Assembly (NCBI GenBank): GCA_016873315.1
Contig: VGXL01000008.1
Coordinates: 1-44,993 of the forward strand
Length of the DNA stretch: 44,993 nt
Direction of reading: 5' to 3'
DNA from: Phycisphaerae bacterium
GTDB lineage: Bacteria; Planctomycetota; Phycisphaerae; Phycisphaerales; SM1A02
Made by a program: the position numbers and the translations under genes. Below the pieces are notes generated by a model. The model had not been told where the DNA came from and made no database searches. It saw only the letters and a list, made by a program, of their open reading frames with translations. Of this stretch, positions 1-8,092 are shown one piece after another (position 1 is the stretch's first letter; the number at the start of each line of letters is the position of its first letter).

Positions 1-1
1 T

Positions 2-49
2 GCTGACCTCGGCCTGATGCTCACGGCCTTCGGTTCGTGCGAGCCGTGA
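2..49 (+). CDS. 3' end of a secreted protein with dockerin-like C-terminus (partial)
   Basis: Only the last 15 codons are present. They read ADLGLMLTAFGSCEP and stop at TGA. The segment closely matches the C-terminus of the lectin-domain protein near 6.9 kb (GGGDLGIMLVAWGQCPQ), so this is the tail of another exported protein ending in the dockerin-like calcium-loop module common in Phycisphaerae. The function of the missing part cannot be judged. A strong hairpin follows 25 bases downstream. Confidence 0.6.
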   Translation, partial: ADLGLMLTAFGSCEP

Positions 50-74
50 GTCAGACGCGTGCCGGAAGAACAAC

Positions 75-95
75 GGGCCCCGGAATCCGGGGCCC
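75..95. terminator. Bidirectional hairpin between convergent genes
   Basis: Bases 75-83 pair perfectly with 87-95 (9 bp, all G-C) around a 3-base loop. The hairpin lies between the dockerin-like gene on plus and the acyl-CoA dehydrogenase gene on minus, which converge here. There is no clear T-run on either side, so intrinsic termination is inferred from position and stem strength. Confidence 0.55.
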
Positions 96-136
96 GCGTG
101 GAGTGGCTTGGTCATCGGCCGAGCGCCGAATGAAGA

Positions 137-1369
137 TCACTTGAACGCTTCGAAGTCCTTGCCGAGCAGCGCGGCACCGAACTTGAGCTTCATGATCTCG
201 TCGGTGCCTTCGTAGATGCGGCACACGCGCACATCCTGCAGGTGACGGAACGGACGGTAGAGCTCGCTCCATCCGCGGCCGCCAAAGATCTGCACCGCAC
301 GGTCGGCGGCTTCCCAGGCGGCGTTGCTCGCCCAGTACTTGGCCTGCGCCACAAGGAAGTCAGCCTTCGCGAGGAGTTCCTTGTTGCCGGGGTTCTCGTC
401 GCTGACCTGCTTGGCGATCGCGGCGCGTTCGATCACGGCATCCGAGGTCGCGCGCATGATCTCGATGCGGGCCAAGTGATCCTGCACCAGCTGGTGCTTG
501 CCGATCTCCTTGCCGTGCTGGTGACGCTCCTTGCAGTAGCGCACGCATTCGTCGATCAGGTCTTCGATCGTGCCCAAGCAGCCTGCGGCCACGCTCAGGC
601 GGCCCGAGACGAGCGTGTGCATGGCGATGCGGAAGCCCTCGCCTTCCTTGCCGAGCAAGTTCCGACTCTCGACCGGGTGGTCGTTCATCTGGAACATGGC
701 GGTGTCGCTGGTGTACATGCCGGGCTTCGAGTGCAGCTGCTCCTTCTCGAAGGTGTCGCCAGCGGTGTCAACGATGAACGCGCTCATCCGCCGCTCAGCA
801 CCGGTCTTGTCTTCGGGGAACGCAAAGACGATGACCGCTTCGGCCACGGATCCGTTCGAGATCAGGTACTTGACGCCGTTCAGCATGAACTTGTCGCCTT
901 CGCGGCGGTAGGTGCATGTGCCTTCAAGCGGATTCGAGCCGGCATCGGGCTCGGTCAGGCCAAAGGCCATCGTGCATTCGCCACGACAGGATTTGGGCAG
1001 GTAGCGCTGCTTCTGGTCTTCGGTGCCGTACTTCAGAACCGGGTATTGGCCGATCGAGCAGTGGCCGCTGAAGAAGGTGCGCACGCCGGTGCCTTCCTTG
1101 TTGATGCGCACGAGCGCGCGCATGTAGGTCAGGCTGTCCGCGCCGCGCCCGCCGTACTGCTTGGGCATGCTCATGCCGAGCAGATTGTGCTTCTTCGCAA
1201 GGTCGCAGATGGCCGGGTTGAAGCGGCGCTCGAGGTACGCGATCTCCTCGATCGGGCGGATCTCCTGGCAGTAGGCCTCGACATCCGCTTCAAGCTTCGC
1301 CTTCTCGGCGGCGGTGAAGGTGGCGTTGCAGGTTGATGCGGCGGCGTCGGGCATGATGGCTGGGTTCAC
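137..1369 (-). CDS. Acyl-CoA dehydrogenase
   Basis: A 410-residue FAD-dependent acyl-CoA dehydrogenase, the usual family length, which oxidises an acyl-CoA to the trans-2-enoyl-CoA. Visible family marks are FGLTEPDAGSN in the middle domain (FAD/substrate contacts), QIFGGRGW in the C-terminal helical domain, and RIYEGTDEI, whose Glu (about residue 387) is at the catalytic-base position of short/medium-chain enzymes. Substrate chain length cannot be read from sequence. The start is GTG at 1369, because AAGGAG lies 8 bases upstream on the minus strand; an internal ATG five codons later lacks this. It is the last gene of a minus-strand run, 118 bases after the transglutaminase/esterase gene. No electron-transfer flavoprotein gene is nearby. 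Confidence 0.93.
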   Translation of the reverse strand: MNPAIMPDAAASTCNATFTAAEKAKLEADVEAYCQEIRPIEEIAYLERRFNPAICDLAKKHNLLGMSMPKQYGGRGADSLTYMRALVRINKEGTGVRTFFSGHCSIGQYPVLKYGTEDQKQRYLPKSCRGECTMAFGLTEPDAGSNPLEGTCTYRREGDKFMLNGVKYLISNGSVAEAVIVFAFPEDKTGAERRMSAFIVDTAGDTFEKEQLHSKPGMYTSDTAMFQMNDHPVESRNLLGKEGEGFRIAMHTLVSGRLSVAAGCLGTIEDLIDECVRYCKERHQHGKEIGKHQLVQDHLARIEIMRATSDAVIERAAIAKQVSDENPGNKELLAKADFLVAQAKYWASNAAWEAADRAVQIFGGRGWSELYRPFRHLQDVRVCRIYEGTDEIMKLKFGAALLGKDFEAFK

Positions 1370-1377
1370 GAGCTGGT

Positions 1378-1383
1378 CTCCTT
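1378..1383 (-). promoter_or_regulatory. Shine-Dalgarno AAGGAG deciding a GTG start
   Basis: On the minus strand AAGGAG sits 8 bases before GTG (1369) of the acyl-CoA dehydrogenase gene, favouring GTG over the downstream ATG. Confidence 0.6.
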
Positions 1384-1487
1384 GGAAGACGAGTAAGTGT
1401 AGGCCACGACGGCAAGTGCGCCGAAGCCGGACTCGGACTCCGCTTTTTCGTGTCCGCCGAGCCGACGGCCCGCGTCAGGGCGCAGGA

Positions 1488-3863
1488 TCAGGGCGCGGGA
1501 TCAGAGGTCGTCGCCGGGAGCGTGACGGTGAGCTCTGCGGGGTAGATGCCCGTGGGATCGCCGCGTTCGGCGAGCGTGGTCTCCATGACCTTGCGACTGC
1601 GCGCGACGGGACCATCGTGGAGCACCGTTGTGGGCGTGCGCACCACGACGGGTTCGTCCAGATCCACCATCGTGTCGTCCAGACGAATCGTGAGCTCACT
1701 CAGATCGCGCCAAGACTCGATCGTGATTGTGTTGCCTGTGCGCGTGACCACGACGCGACTGCCTTGCTTCGGCGCGCTCACCTTCAGCCAGTAGAAGCGG
1801 TCGTGCGTGACATCATCTTGCAACCAGACGATCTTCGTGGGGCGATCGACACGCGTGTGCTCGGACATCCACACGATGCCCTCTGCATCCTCCCGGTCCA
1901 TCCAGTGTCCCTTGCCCTCGTGCACCTTGACAAAGTGGGGATAGCCGCCGGGATCTTTCGCGGCGAGTTCGTCCAGGCGCGTCGACCATTCGCGAGCGAT
2001 GCCGTTGCGATTGAAGTTCCCGTCGTCACCGCCCACATGCAGCGTGAACGCCAGATTGCGCAGCCCATCCGGCTGCGTTTCGTTGGGATGCCCGGCCATC
2101 ATGCCTGCACCAGCGAACCAATCGGCCATGCGCGGAGCAAGCTGGTAGGTGCCATCGCCGCCCGCGCTGTAGCCGGTGATGTACACCCGGTCGGGGTTCA
2201 CATCATGCACCAGGATCATGTCGCGGATGAGCTTGGCGAAGAGCGCATCGATGTGACTTTGATGCCACAGGTTCCAAGTGTCGGTCGGTGCGCGCGGGGC
2301 CACATACACGCCCTCGCCCGCGACGAAGCCCTTGCCAGGCATGTCGTAGAGGTGCTTCTGATTCTCCCACTGCTGATCGTTGACCTCCTTGGGTGCGCCG
2401 CCGCCACCGTGCATGCTGATCCACAGGCTTCGGCCGCCCTTGGGCTTCGCTCCGTGGATCGCGAACCAGATCGGCATCGTCGCGCCATCGGCCTGGAGCG
2501 CGCCAGACTCAAGTTCCGCCTTCGCAGCCTTCTTGTTCTTCGATGCATACGCGCTCCAAAGCGATCGCTTGAGCTTTTCGGCCGCTGCCTTGGTCAGCGA
2601 CTTGTCGGCGGTGCCACCGGCGGAGCGCTTGGAATCGTCCGCAGAGGGACGTGGATCATCCGCAGCGCCCTGGGCATCGTCGCCGACCGCGCCGGGGGCA
2701 GGCAGGGCCGAAGACTTGAGCACGAAGTGTGCCGTCGTCGGATCCTTCGTGGCCGTCATCGACATCGTGGCTTCGCCACCGTTGACCGAGACGAGCACCG
2801 CGGTGCCTTCGGGCACGAGCAAGGAGAAGTGATCGTTCGCGTCGAATCGCTCGTCCTTCGTCGTCCCGCGTCCAAGTTCCCGACCGTGCGCATCGCTCAC
2901 AACGACAGGCTCCGCCGTGCGCTGCTCATCGCGCACAACCGTGATGTACACGCGCACCTGCCCTGCCGGCACAGCCGTACTGAGTGTGCGGTAGCGACCC
3001 GTCACATCGCGAGCGCGCGAGACGGGACCCGCTGCATTCCAAACCATGGGGAACGCAAGCGGTGAGTCCTGCCAGGTGACGGCATAGATGCCGTGCTGAG
3101 GATCATCGCTGGACTGCTCCGCGGCGCGCGCCGTGAACCAGCCCTGATCGAGTGACTCGCCGGTCGCTTCGGCCGCGCCGGTGAAGCGCCACGCGGAGCC
3201 GTCCCACACTTCAACCCACGAGTGGTTGCCGGAACCGTCCATCCACATCGGAACGCCGACGAAACGCGCTGGAATCCCAACGCTTCGGCAGGCATCGACC
3301 AGCAAGATGCTCAGTCCCGTGCACGAAGCGAGTCCCGTCTCCATCGACTCGGATGGGCTCTGGTTCGCCTTGCGACGCTTGGTCGAGTACTGCACCTTGA
3401 CGACTGGCCACAGGCCACGGTTCACCGCCGTCGCTGCTGCGGCGAGTGAAGTGCGATCGCCGACGAGTTGCAGCGCGATGGCGCGCAGTCGCTCGCGCCA
3501 CGGCTCGCGCGTTTCATCGACGCATGCATAGGGAAGGATCGCATCGCGAAACAGGTCCTCGCTCACCTGCGCGCGCCACGGGGAAGACTGCCATGCGTCG
3601 AGAGCCTGCTGCGCATCGAGCACGAGAAACCCACCCTTCACCGTGCGCAAGTCCGCTTCGGGCATGTGCGCGATGAGCCACTCCAGATGCGGACGCAACG
3701 CAGGGCTCGCCTGCGCGAGCGCGGACTCAAGTTCCACGCGGTTTGGTCCTGCGAGTTCAAGCGCCTTCCCGCAACCGGGCGTCATGGACTCGGCGTGCGC
3801 CGGGACCGTCATGGCCGTGATGGTGAAGAGGGCCAAGACCACGCAGCGAACGATCTGGTGCAT
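1488..3863 (-). CDS. Secreted transglutaminase-like / alpha-beta hydrolase fusion
   Basis: A 791-residue exported protein with a signal peptide (hydrophobic stretch, then VPAHA-ES). The N-terminal half holds a transglutaminase-like fold with Cys in ASCTGLS (about residue 180), His in NHSWVEVWD (about 212) and the following Asp, a complete papain-like triad. After a Ser/Asp/Ala-rich linker comes an alpha/beta hydrolase of the esterase/phospholipase type: HGGGG oxyanion loop, nucleophile Ser in GYSAGG (about 565) and a late His in GKGHW (about 650). The C-terminal tail looks like a beta domain. The protein may therefore cut or rearrange peptide bonds and hydrolyse esters outside the cytoplasm; substrates are unknown. 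It starts 48 bases after the glycosyltransferase gene and could be in its operon. No strong ribosome site is seen before the ATG. Confidence 0.82.
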   Translation of the reverse strand: MHQIVRCVVLALFTITAMTVPAHAESMTPGCGKALELAGPNRVELESALAQASPALRPHLEWLIAHMPEADLRTVKGGFLVLDAQQALDAWQSSPWRAQVSEDLFRDAILPYACVDETREPWRERLRAIALQLVGDRTSLAAAATAVNRGLWPVVKVQYSTKRRKANQSPSESMETGLASCTGLSILLVDACRSVGIPARFVGVPMWMDGSGNHSWVEVWDGSAWRFTGAAEATGESLDQGWFTARAAEQSSDDPQHGIYAVTWQDSPLAFPMVWNAAGPVSRARDVTGRYRTLSTAVPAGQVRVYITVVRDEQRTAEPVVVSDAHGRELGRGTTKDERFDANDHFSLLVPEGTAVLVSVNGGEATMSMTATKDPTTAHFVLKSSALPAPGAVGDDAQGAADDPRPSADDSKRSAGGTADKSLTKAAAEKLKRSLWSAYASKNKKAAKAELESGALQADGATMPIWFAIHGAKPKGGRSLWISMHGGGGAPKEVNDQQWENQKHLYDMPGKGFVAGEGVYVAPRAPTDTWNLWHQSHIDALFAKLIRDMILVHDVNPDRVYITGYSAGGDGTYQLAPRMADWFAGAGMMAGHPNETQPDGLRNLAFTLHVGGDDGNFNRNGIAREWSTRLDELAAKDPGGYPHFVKVHEGKGHWMDREDAEGIVWMSEHTRVDRPTKIVWLQDDVTHDRFYWLKVSAPKQGSRVVVTRTGNTITIESWRDLSELTIRLDDTMVDLDEPVVVRTPTTVLHDGPVARSRKVMETTLAERGDPTGIYPAELTVTLPATTSDPAP

Positions 3864-3911
3864 GCACGAAGCGTAGTCGCGGGGACCACGGTCACGAAGG
3901 CGAGCGCGTCG

Positions 3912-4877
3912 CTAGTTCGCCTGTCCCTGCCGGATGCTGCGAATCAAGTAGGGCTGGACGCCGCCGACCGTGTTGTTGGCCTCGCTGAGCAGTTCGAGCA
4001 TGAATCCCGCTGCGAAAATGAAGAGCGCGCTCAAGAAGAGCATGATCGCCACCAGGAATGGCGGGCGGGTGCCCATGTCCTTGTCCATCGCGAACTTCTC
4101 GTAGAGGAGCCACGGCATGATCACGCAGTCGATCGCGATGAGCGCGATCCCCACGCGGCCGAAGAGATACATCGGCCGACTCTTGAACGAGCCCTGCATC
4201 CAGAGCAGCACGATGTCGATGAGGACATCGAGCGTACGAGCGAGACCGTAGTGGCTTCGACCTGCAAAGCGCGCATGATGCTGCACGGTGACTTCGCTCG
4301 TGGAGCCTCCGCGCATGTGCACGATCGCCGGCAGCAGGCGATGTTGCCCGGGTCGCAATCGCAGCGAGCGCGCGACCTCGCCGCGCAGGATCTTGTAGCC
4401 GCCCATGTCGCGCACCTCGCAGCCACTGACGCGACGCAACAGCCAATTGGCGAGCCGGCTCGGAATGCGTCGGATCGGCCCCTCGACGCGGCCACCTCGG
4501 AACCCGCTGACGAGGTCGTGCCCGCGCGCGAGTTCCGCTGCGAGCATCGGAATGTCCTCGGGTGCATTCTGAAGGTCACCGTCCATGACGACGACCACCT
4601 GCCCCCGGCTCGACTGAAGGCCAGCCATGAGCGCGCTGCACTGCCCCACATTCCTAGCGAGCGTGATCACGCGCAGTCGCATCATGTGCGTGAGCGCGCC
4701 GTCGAGAAGCGCCGGCGTTCGATCCGTCGACCCATCATCGACGATCACGACTTCGTGATCGCCCGGGATCGCAGCAAGCACAGCGTCGGTCCGCCGCAGG
4801 AATTCCAGCACGCAATCCTCTTCATCATGCATCGGCGTGACCACGCTGATGCCGATCGCCCCGACCCCGTGGGTCAC
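3912..4877 (-). CDS. Membrane-anchored family 2 glycosyltransferase (DPM1/GtrB type)
   Basis: 321 residues. The N-terminal GT-A domain has DDGSTDRT (47-54) and the metal-binding DGDLQ (about 99-103), typical of enzymes that move a sugar from a nucleotide to a polyprenyl phosphate. Two hydrophobic helices follow (about 232-255 and 268-292), as in GtrB/ArnC/DPM-synthase relatives. The expected product is a polyprenyl-phosphate-linked sugar for envelope modification; the sugar is unknown. The GTG start overlaps the stop of the upstream lipoprotein gene (GTGA), so translation is probably coupled. That neighbour is an acid-phosphatase-fold lipoprotein, which suggests a shared envelope role. Confidence 0.88.
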   Translation of the reverse strand: MTHGVGAIGISVVTPMHDEEDCVLEFLRRTDAVLAAIPGDHEVVIVDDGSTDRTPALLDGALTHMMRLRVITLARNVGQCSALMAGLQSSRGQVVVVMDGDLQNAPEDIPMLAAELARGHDLVSGFRGGRVEGPIRRIPSRLANWLLRRVSGCEVRDMGGYKILRGEVARSLRLRPGQHRLLPAIVHMRGGSTSEVTVQHHARFAGRSHYGLARTLDVLIDIVLLWMQGSFKSRPMYLFGRVGIALIAIDCVIMPWLLYEKFAMDKDMGTRPPFLVAIMLFLSALFIFAAGFMLELLSEANNTVGGVQPYLIRSIRQGQAN

Positions 4878-5860
4878 TTGGAGCTCCCGCTGCCAGCCTG
4901 CGGCTTCGCGGGCGCGCTTGCATCTGCTGCGGGCTCCGGCTCATCCGGCTTGGGTCGGCGACCTCGCTGCTGCGCGATCGCGGCGAACTCATCCTGCAAC
5001 TCGACCTTGCGCTTGCACCACGCATCGCCCGCGATGATCTGTCGCGCCAACGCCGTGCCGAGCTGCTCGGCCGCGCGAACATCCGATGGGAAGTTCACGC
5101 CGCCGAGCGTGCGCGCGAAGCCGACCTCTCTTGCCCGTTCCATCAGCGCATCCTTGCGATCCTCGAACGCGTTGGCGAGGAGCGCAGCAAACACGGTGGC
5201 GCGCAGCGCCGGTCCGCAGGGGTAGCCGTTGGCGAGCGTGACCTTGCCGCTGACGGTGATCGCGTCCTCGCGCGGCAGGCACGGCAGGATCGCGGGGTTG
5301 GCGTGCGGACGCTCACGCTTGAAGGAATCGGGCAGGTCCAGAAGCAGCAGGCTCAGATCGTTGCGGACCTCGTTGAAGGTCTTGAACAGCAGCGGGTACC
5401 ACGTCGAGTCCAGCCGTGCGTCGAGCGCTTCGTCGAACCAGGTCAGATCGAAACTGAGGCTGCGCCAAGCGCGCGATTCGTCTTCGCGCGTGCGACGGTC
5501 CTGCAGCCACACCAAGATCGCTTCGTCCTTGGCGTGCTCGGCCGACGCTGGCTTGGGAGGCGCTTCCACGAGCGCGGTGAGATCGACGGACTCTGGGAAC
5601 AAGAATCGGCACTCGGGCTGCTTGGATCGAGCGGGCTCCTTGGCGGGCTCAGTCGCGGGCTCGGCAGCCGCGTCGGTCGACGGCACGACCTGCGCGGGCG
5701 TGTCGCGTGCGGGCTGCTGCGGAGTGGTCGCGACCACCGGGGTCACCGGCTGCTCGGGGACCACAGCGGGTGCTTGGCAGCCCGCGGCCGCACCGAGCAG
5801 GATCGCAAGAGGGATCGAGTGCATGAGTGCACCGTAACGAACGACGGCCGATCGCGCCAT
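4874..5860 (-). CDS. Lipoprotein of the class A acid phosphatase (PAP2) fold, catalytic His missing
   Basis: 328 residues from the ATG at 5860, preceded by GGGGAG; the frame is open further upstream but without family similarity. The N-terminus is a signal peptide ending in GAAAGC, so it is probably a lipoprotein, followed by a Pro/Ala/Glu-rich linker. The C-terminal half matches bacterial class A acid phosphatases: RP motif, YPSGHT region and SRxxxGxHxxxD region in order. The key residues are altered. The PSGH-type motif reads YPCGP (about residue 210) and the HxxxD motif reads NFPSD (about 250), so both catalytic histidines are absent, while one motif Arg and the Asp remain. It may be a non-catalytic binding protein or use other chemistry. 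It overlaps the glycosyltransferase gene by GTGA. Confidence 0.75.
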   Translation of the reverse strand: MARSAVVRYGALMHSIPLAILLGAAAGCQAPAVVPEQPVTPVVATTPQQPARDTPAQVVPSTDAAAEPATEPAKEPARSKQPECRFLFPESVDLTALVEAPPKPASAEHAKDEAILVWLQDRRTREDESRAWRSLSFDLTWFDEALDARLDSTWYPLLFKTFNEVRNDLSLLLLDLPDSFKRERPHANPAILPCLPREDAITVSGKVTLANGYPCGPALRATVFAALLANAFEDRKDALMERAREVGFARTLGGVNFPSDVRAAEQLGTALARQIIAGDAWCKRKVELQDEFAAIAQQRGRRPKPDEPEPAADASAPAKPQAGSGSSK

Positions 5861-5863
5861 GTG

Positions 5864-5869
5864 CTCCCC
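5864..5869 (-). promoter_or_regulatory. G-rich ribosome site selecting the start of the lipoprotein gene
   Basis: On the minus strand GGGGAG lies just before ATG 5860. The next in-frame ATG (5824) has no such site, so the longer signal peptide form is preferred. Confidence 0.4.
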
Positions 5870-5953
5870 CCGCGTCGGACCACGCGGAGTTCGACGATCT
5901 CGTCCTTGGCCCCGAGCCCGGATGGGGGCACACTCTCCCGACCAGGAGCCACC

Positions 5954-6994
5954 ATGACCACTGCACTCATCGTTCATGCGCTCGCGGCCTCCGCCATGGG
6001 GCTTCCTCCCGCCAATGACGCGTGCGTGAGCGCAGAACCGATCGCCGGTCTGGGCTCGTTCGCCTTCACGAGCGTGGACGCAACGACCGACGGCCCGCTC
6101 CACGCCCAGTGCAACTTCTTCAGCCAAGCACAGGTCTGGAAGGATGTCTGGTTCTGCTGGACTCCTTCCGTGTCAGGTCTGGTCACTTTCGCGACCTGCG
6201 GGGGTGCGACCTGGGACACCAAGCTCGCCGTCTATGCAGGCTGTGACTGCGCGGCCACCGGAACCTCGATCCTGGCGTGCAGTGACGATGACTGCTTCTC
6301 GCAGTCGCGCGTCACCATCGCCGCAGCAGCTGGCCAGCAGTACTTGGTCCGCATCGGCGGGTACGGAGCGAGCGATGCCAGCGCGGCGAGCGGAACCGGC
6401 ACGCTGACGATCTCTGATGGCGCACTCTTCGAGGTCACGCGCCCCGAGACGGGCAAGCGCTATGTGGCGTATGCAGCGACCACTTGGCAGAGTGCCGAGG
6501 CCACGGCCGTGCAATTGGGCGGGCACCTCGTCTCGATCGACGATGCCCAAGAGAACGAATGGGTGCGTGCCAACATCGCCAACTTCGGTGGTGTGGACCG
6601 CCGTCTTTGGATCGGCTTCAACGATGTTCAGGTCGAGGGACAGTTTGAGTGGACTGATGGCACGCCGCCAAGCTTCACGAATTGGAACCAAGGCGAGCCC
6701 AACAACAGCGGCGGCGCTGAGGACTTCACGGAACTCCTCGGATCGAACGGACAGTGGAATGATCAGGATGCCGATGGCACGGGCCAGCAAATCGGTGTGA
6801 CCGAACTGGACATCGGAGCGCCCGCCTGTGCATCCGACCTCGATGGCGATGGCTCGGTCGGCGGCGGAGACCTGGGCATTCTGCTCACCGCGTGGGGCAC
6901 CGCCGATGCTGCGGCGGACCTTGATGACGATGGCCTGGTCGGCGGCGGAGACCTGGGCATCATGCTGGTCGCTTGGGGTCAGTGCCCACAGTGA
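5954..6994 (+). CDS. Secreted C-type-lectin-domain protein with dockerin-like tail
   Basis: 346 residues; ATG at 5954 is preceded by AGGAG (5944-5948), while the open frame further upstream is antisense to the lipoprotein gene. A short signal peptide leads into a beta-sandwich region resembling bacterial pre-peptidase C-terminal domains (WKDVWFCWTP, then TWDTKLAVYAGCDC). Residues about 165-290 form a C-type lectin fold: WIGFND, EPN in NQGEPNN and WND near the end, the calcium/sugar-binding motifs. The disulfide cysteines of animal lectins are absent. The C-terminus has two EF-hand-like repeats (DLDGDG and DLDDDG, each followed by GGGDLGI), about 27 residues apart. Likely an exported glycan-binding protein; partner unknown. 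Confidence 0.82.
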   Translation: MTTALIVHALAASAMGLPPANDACVSAEPIAGLGSFAFTSVDATTDGPLHAQCNFFSQAQVWKDVWFCWTPSVSGLVTFATCGGATWDTKLAVYAGCDCAATGTSILACSDDDCFSQSRVTIAAAAGQQYLVRIGGYGASDASAASGTGTLTISDGALFEVTRPETGKRYVAYAATTWQSAEATAVQLGGHLVSIDDAQENEWVRANIANFGGVDRRLWIGFNDVQVEGQFEWTDGTPPSFTNWNQGEPNNSGGAEDFTELLGSNGQWNDQDADGTGQQIGVTELDIGAPACASDLDGDGSVGGGDLGILLTAWGTADAAADLDDDGLVGGGDLGIMLVAWGQCPQ

Positions 6995-7012
6995 TTGCGG
7001 TACGCTCACCGC

Positions 7013-8092
7013 ATGGCCATCACGCCGATCCTGCTCGCATGCTCGCTCGTTGCACAGGCTGGTGACCAGCCATCTTCGCAAGCGGCGCCCGAGCCACCAT
7101 CGCTCATTCCGATCACGCTGCAACTGAACTGGGTTGCCGAACCAGAGTTCGGCGGGTTGTTCGCCGCCGTCGAGGATGGCATCTTTGAGCGCGCCGGGTA
7201 CATGGTCACGCTGCTTCAGGGCGCCGGCGGCACGCCGACCTGCACGCTCGTTGCCGCGGGGACCTGCGACTACTCAGTCGCGCAGGCAGACCAGATCCTG
7301 TTGGCGCGCGCCAGTGGGCAGGATGTCGTTGGATTGTTCGCGACCTTTCAACACGCGCCGACGGCGATCATGCTGCACGACTCGAACCCAGCGCAAACGC
7401 TGGCACAAGCGTGGACAAGCGGGCTGACGATCGAGATCGAACCCGGCCTGCCGTTTGTGCGCCATCTGAACGACATGCTCGGCGACCATGGCGTGACGCT
7501 CGTGAGCCGATCGCCCGGCGTGGCCACCTTTGAACGCGACCTGAAGCTCGGCGTCGTGTGCTGGTGCAGCAGCGAACCGATCACGCTTCTGCGCCAAGGC
7601 ATCCAGACCAAGTGCCTCATGATCAGCGACTGTGGATTCGATCCGTACTCGACCGTGCTCATCACCACCTCCAGTCGTGTGGATGCCGACCCCAACGGCG
7701 TGAAGAACTTTGTCGCGTGCGTGCGCGAGGGCTGGGCCGCGTACCTCGCCAATCCGACCCCCTACCACACGCGCATGATGAAGCTCAATCGCGCGATGGA
7801 CGAGCAAGCGATGGAACTCTGCGCGAAGGCGCAGCGACCCCTGATCATGCCCGAGGGCATGACCACCGCGCAACTGGGCAGCATGGACGCGCGCCGATGG
7901 CAATCGCTGACTGACCAGATGGTCGAGTCAGGCATCCTGCGACCCGACTTCGACGCGAGCGGTTCATGGGTGGAGTGGGCGCCGGAACCCGCGCCAGAGG
8001 GAGCGGTCGTCATCGAAGAGATCACCGAGGAAATCGTGGTTCCCACTGAAGCACCCCCCGCTGCGGAGCCGAACGAGCAGGTGGCCCCATGA
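7013..8092 (+). CDS. THI5/NMT1-type (SsuA/ThiY-like) substrate-binding protein
   Basis: 359 residues with a signal sequence followed by a periplasmic-binding-protein fold of the NMT1/THI5 family. The signature is seen in LQLNWVAEPEFGGLFAA and QADQILLARASGQDV. Relatives bind pyrimidine precursors of thiamine, taurine/sulfonates or similar small molecules for ABC import; the ligand here is unknown. No ABC permease or ATPase gene is adjacent, so it is an orphan in this window. The ATG at 7013 gives a signal peptidase I site after VAQA. A TTG at 6995, directly after the previous stop, would add a charged n-region and create an LLAC lipobox; which start is used is uncertain. Its stop overlaps the next gene (ATGA). 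Confidence 0.83.
   Translation: MAITPILLACSLVAQAGDQPSSQAAPEPPSLIPITLQLNWVAEPEFGGLFAAVEDGIFERAGYMVTLLQGAGGTPTCTLVAAGTCDYSVAQADQILLARASGQDVVGLFATFQHAPTAIMLHDSNPAQTLAQAWTSGLTIEIEPGLPFVRHLNDMLGDHGVTLVSRSPGVATFERDLKLGVVCWCSSEPITLLRQGIQTKCLMISDCGFDPYSTVLITTSSRVDADPNGVKNFVACVREGWAAYLANPTPYHTRMMKLNRAMDEQAMELCAKAQRPLIMPEGMTTAQLGSMDARRWQSLTDQMVESGILRPDFDASGSWVEWAPEPAPEGAVVIEEITEEIVVPTEAPPAAEPNEQVAP

Noticed and set aside
1314-5225. Long plus-strand open frames opposite the transglutaminase/esterase, glycosyltransferase and lipoprotein genes
   Set aside because: Antisense shadows in GC-rich DNA; Arg/His/Ala-rich translations with no recognisable domains, while the minus-strand genes have clear families.
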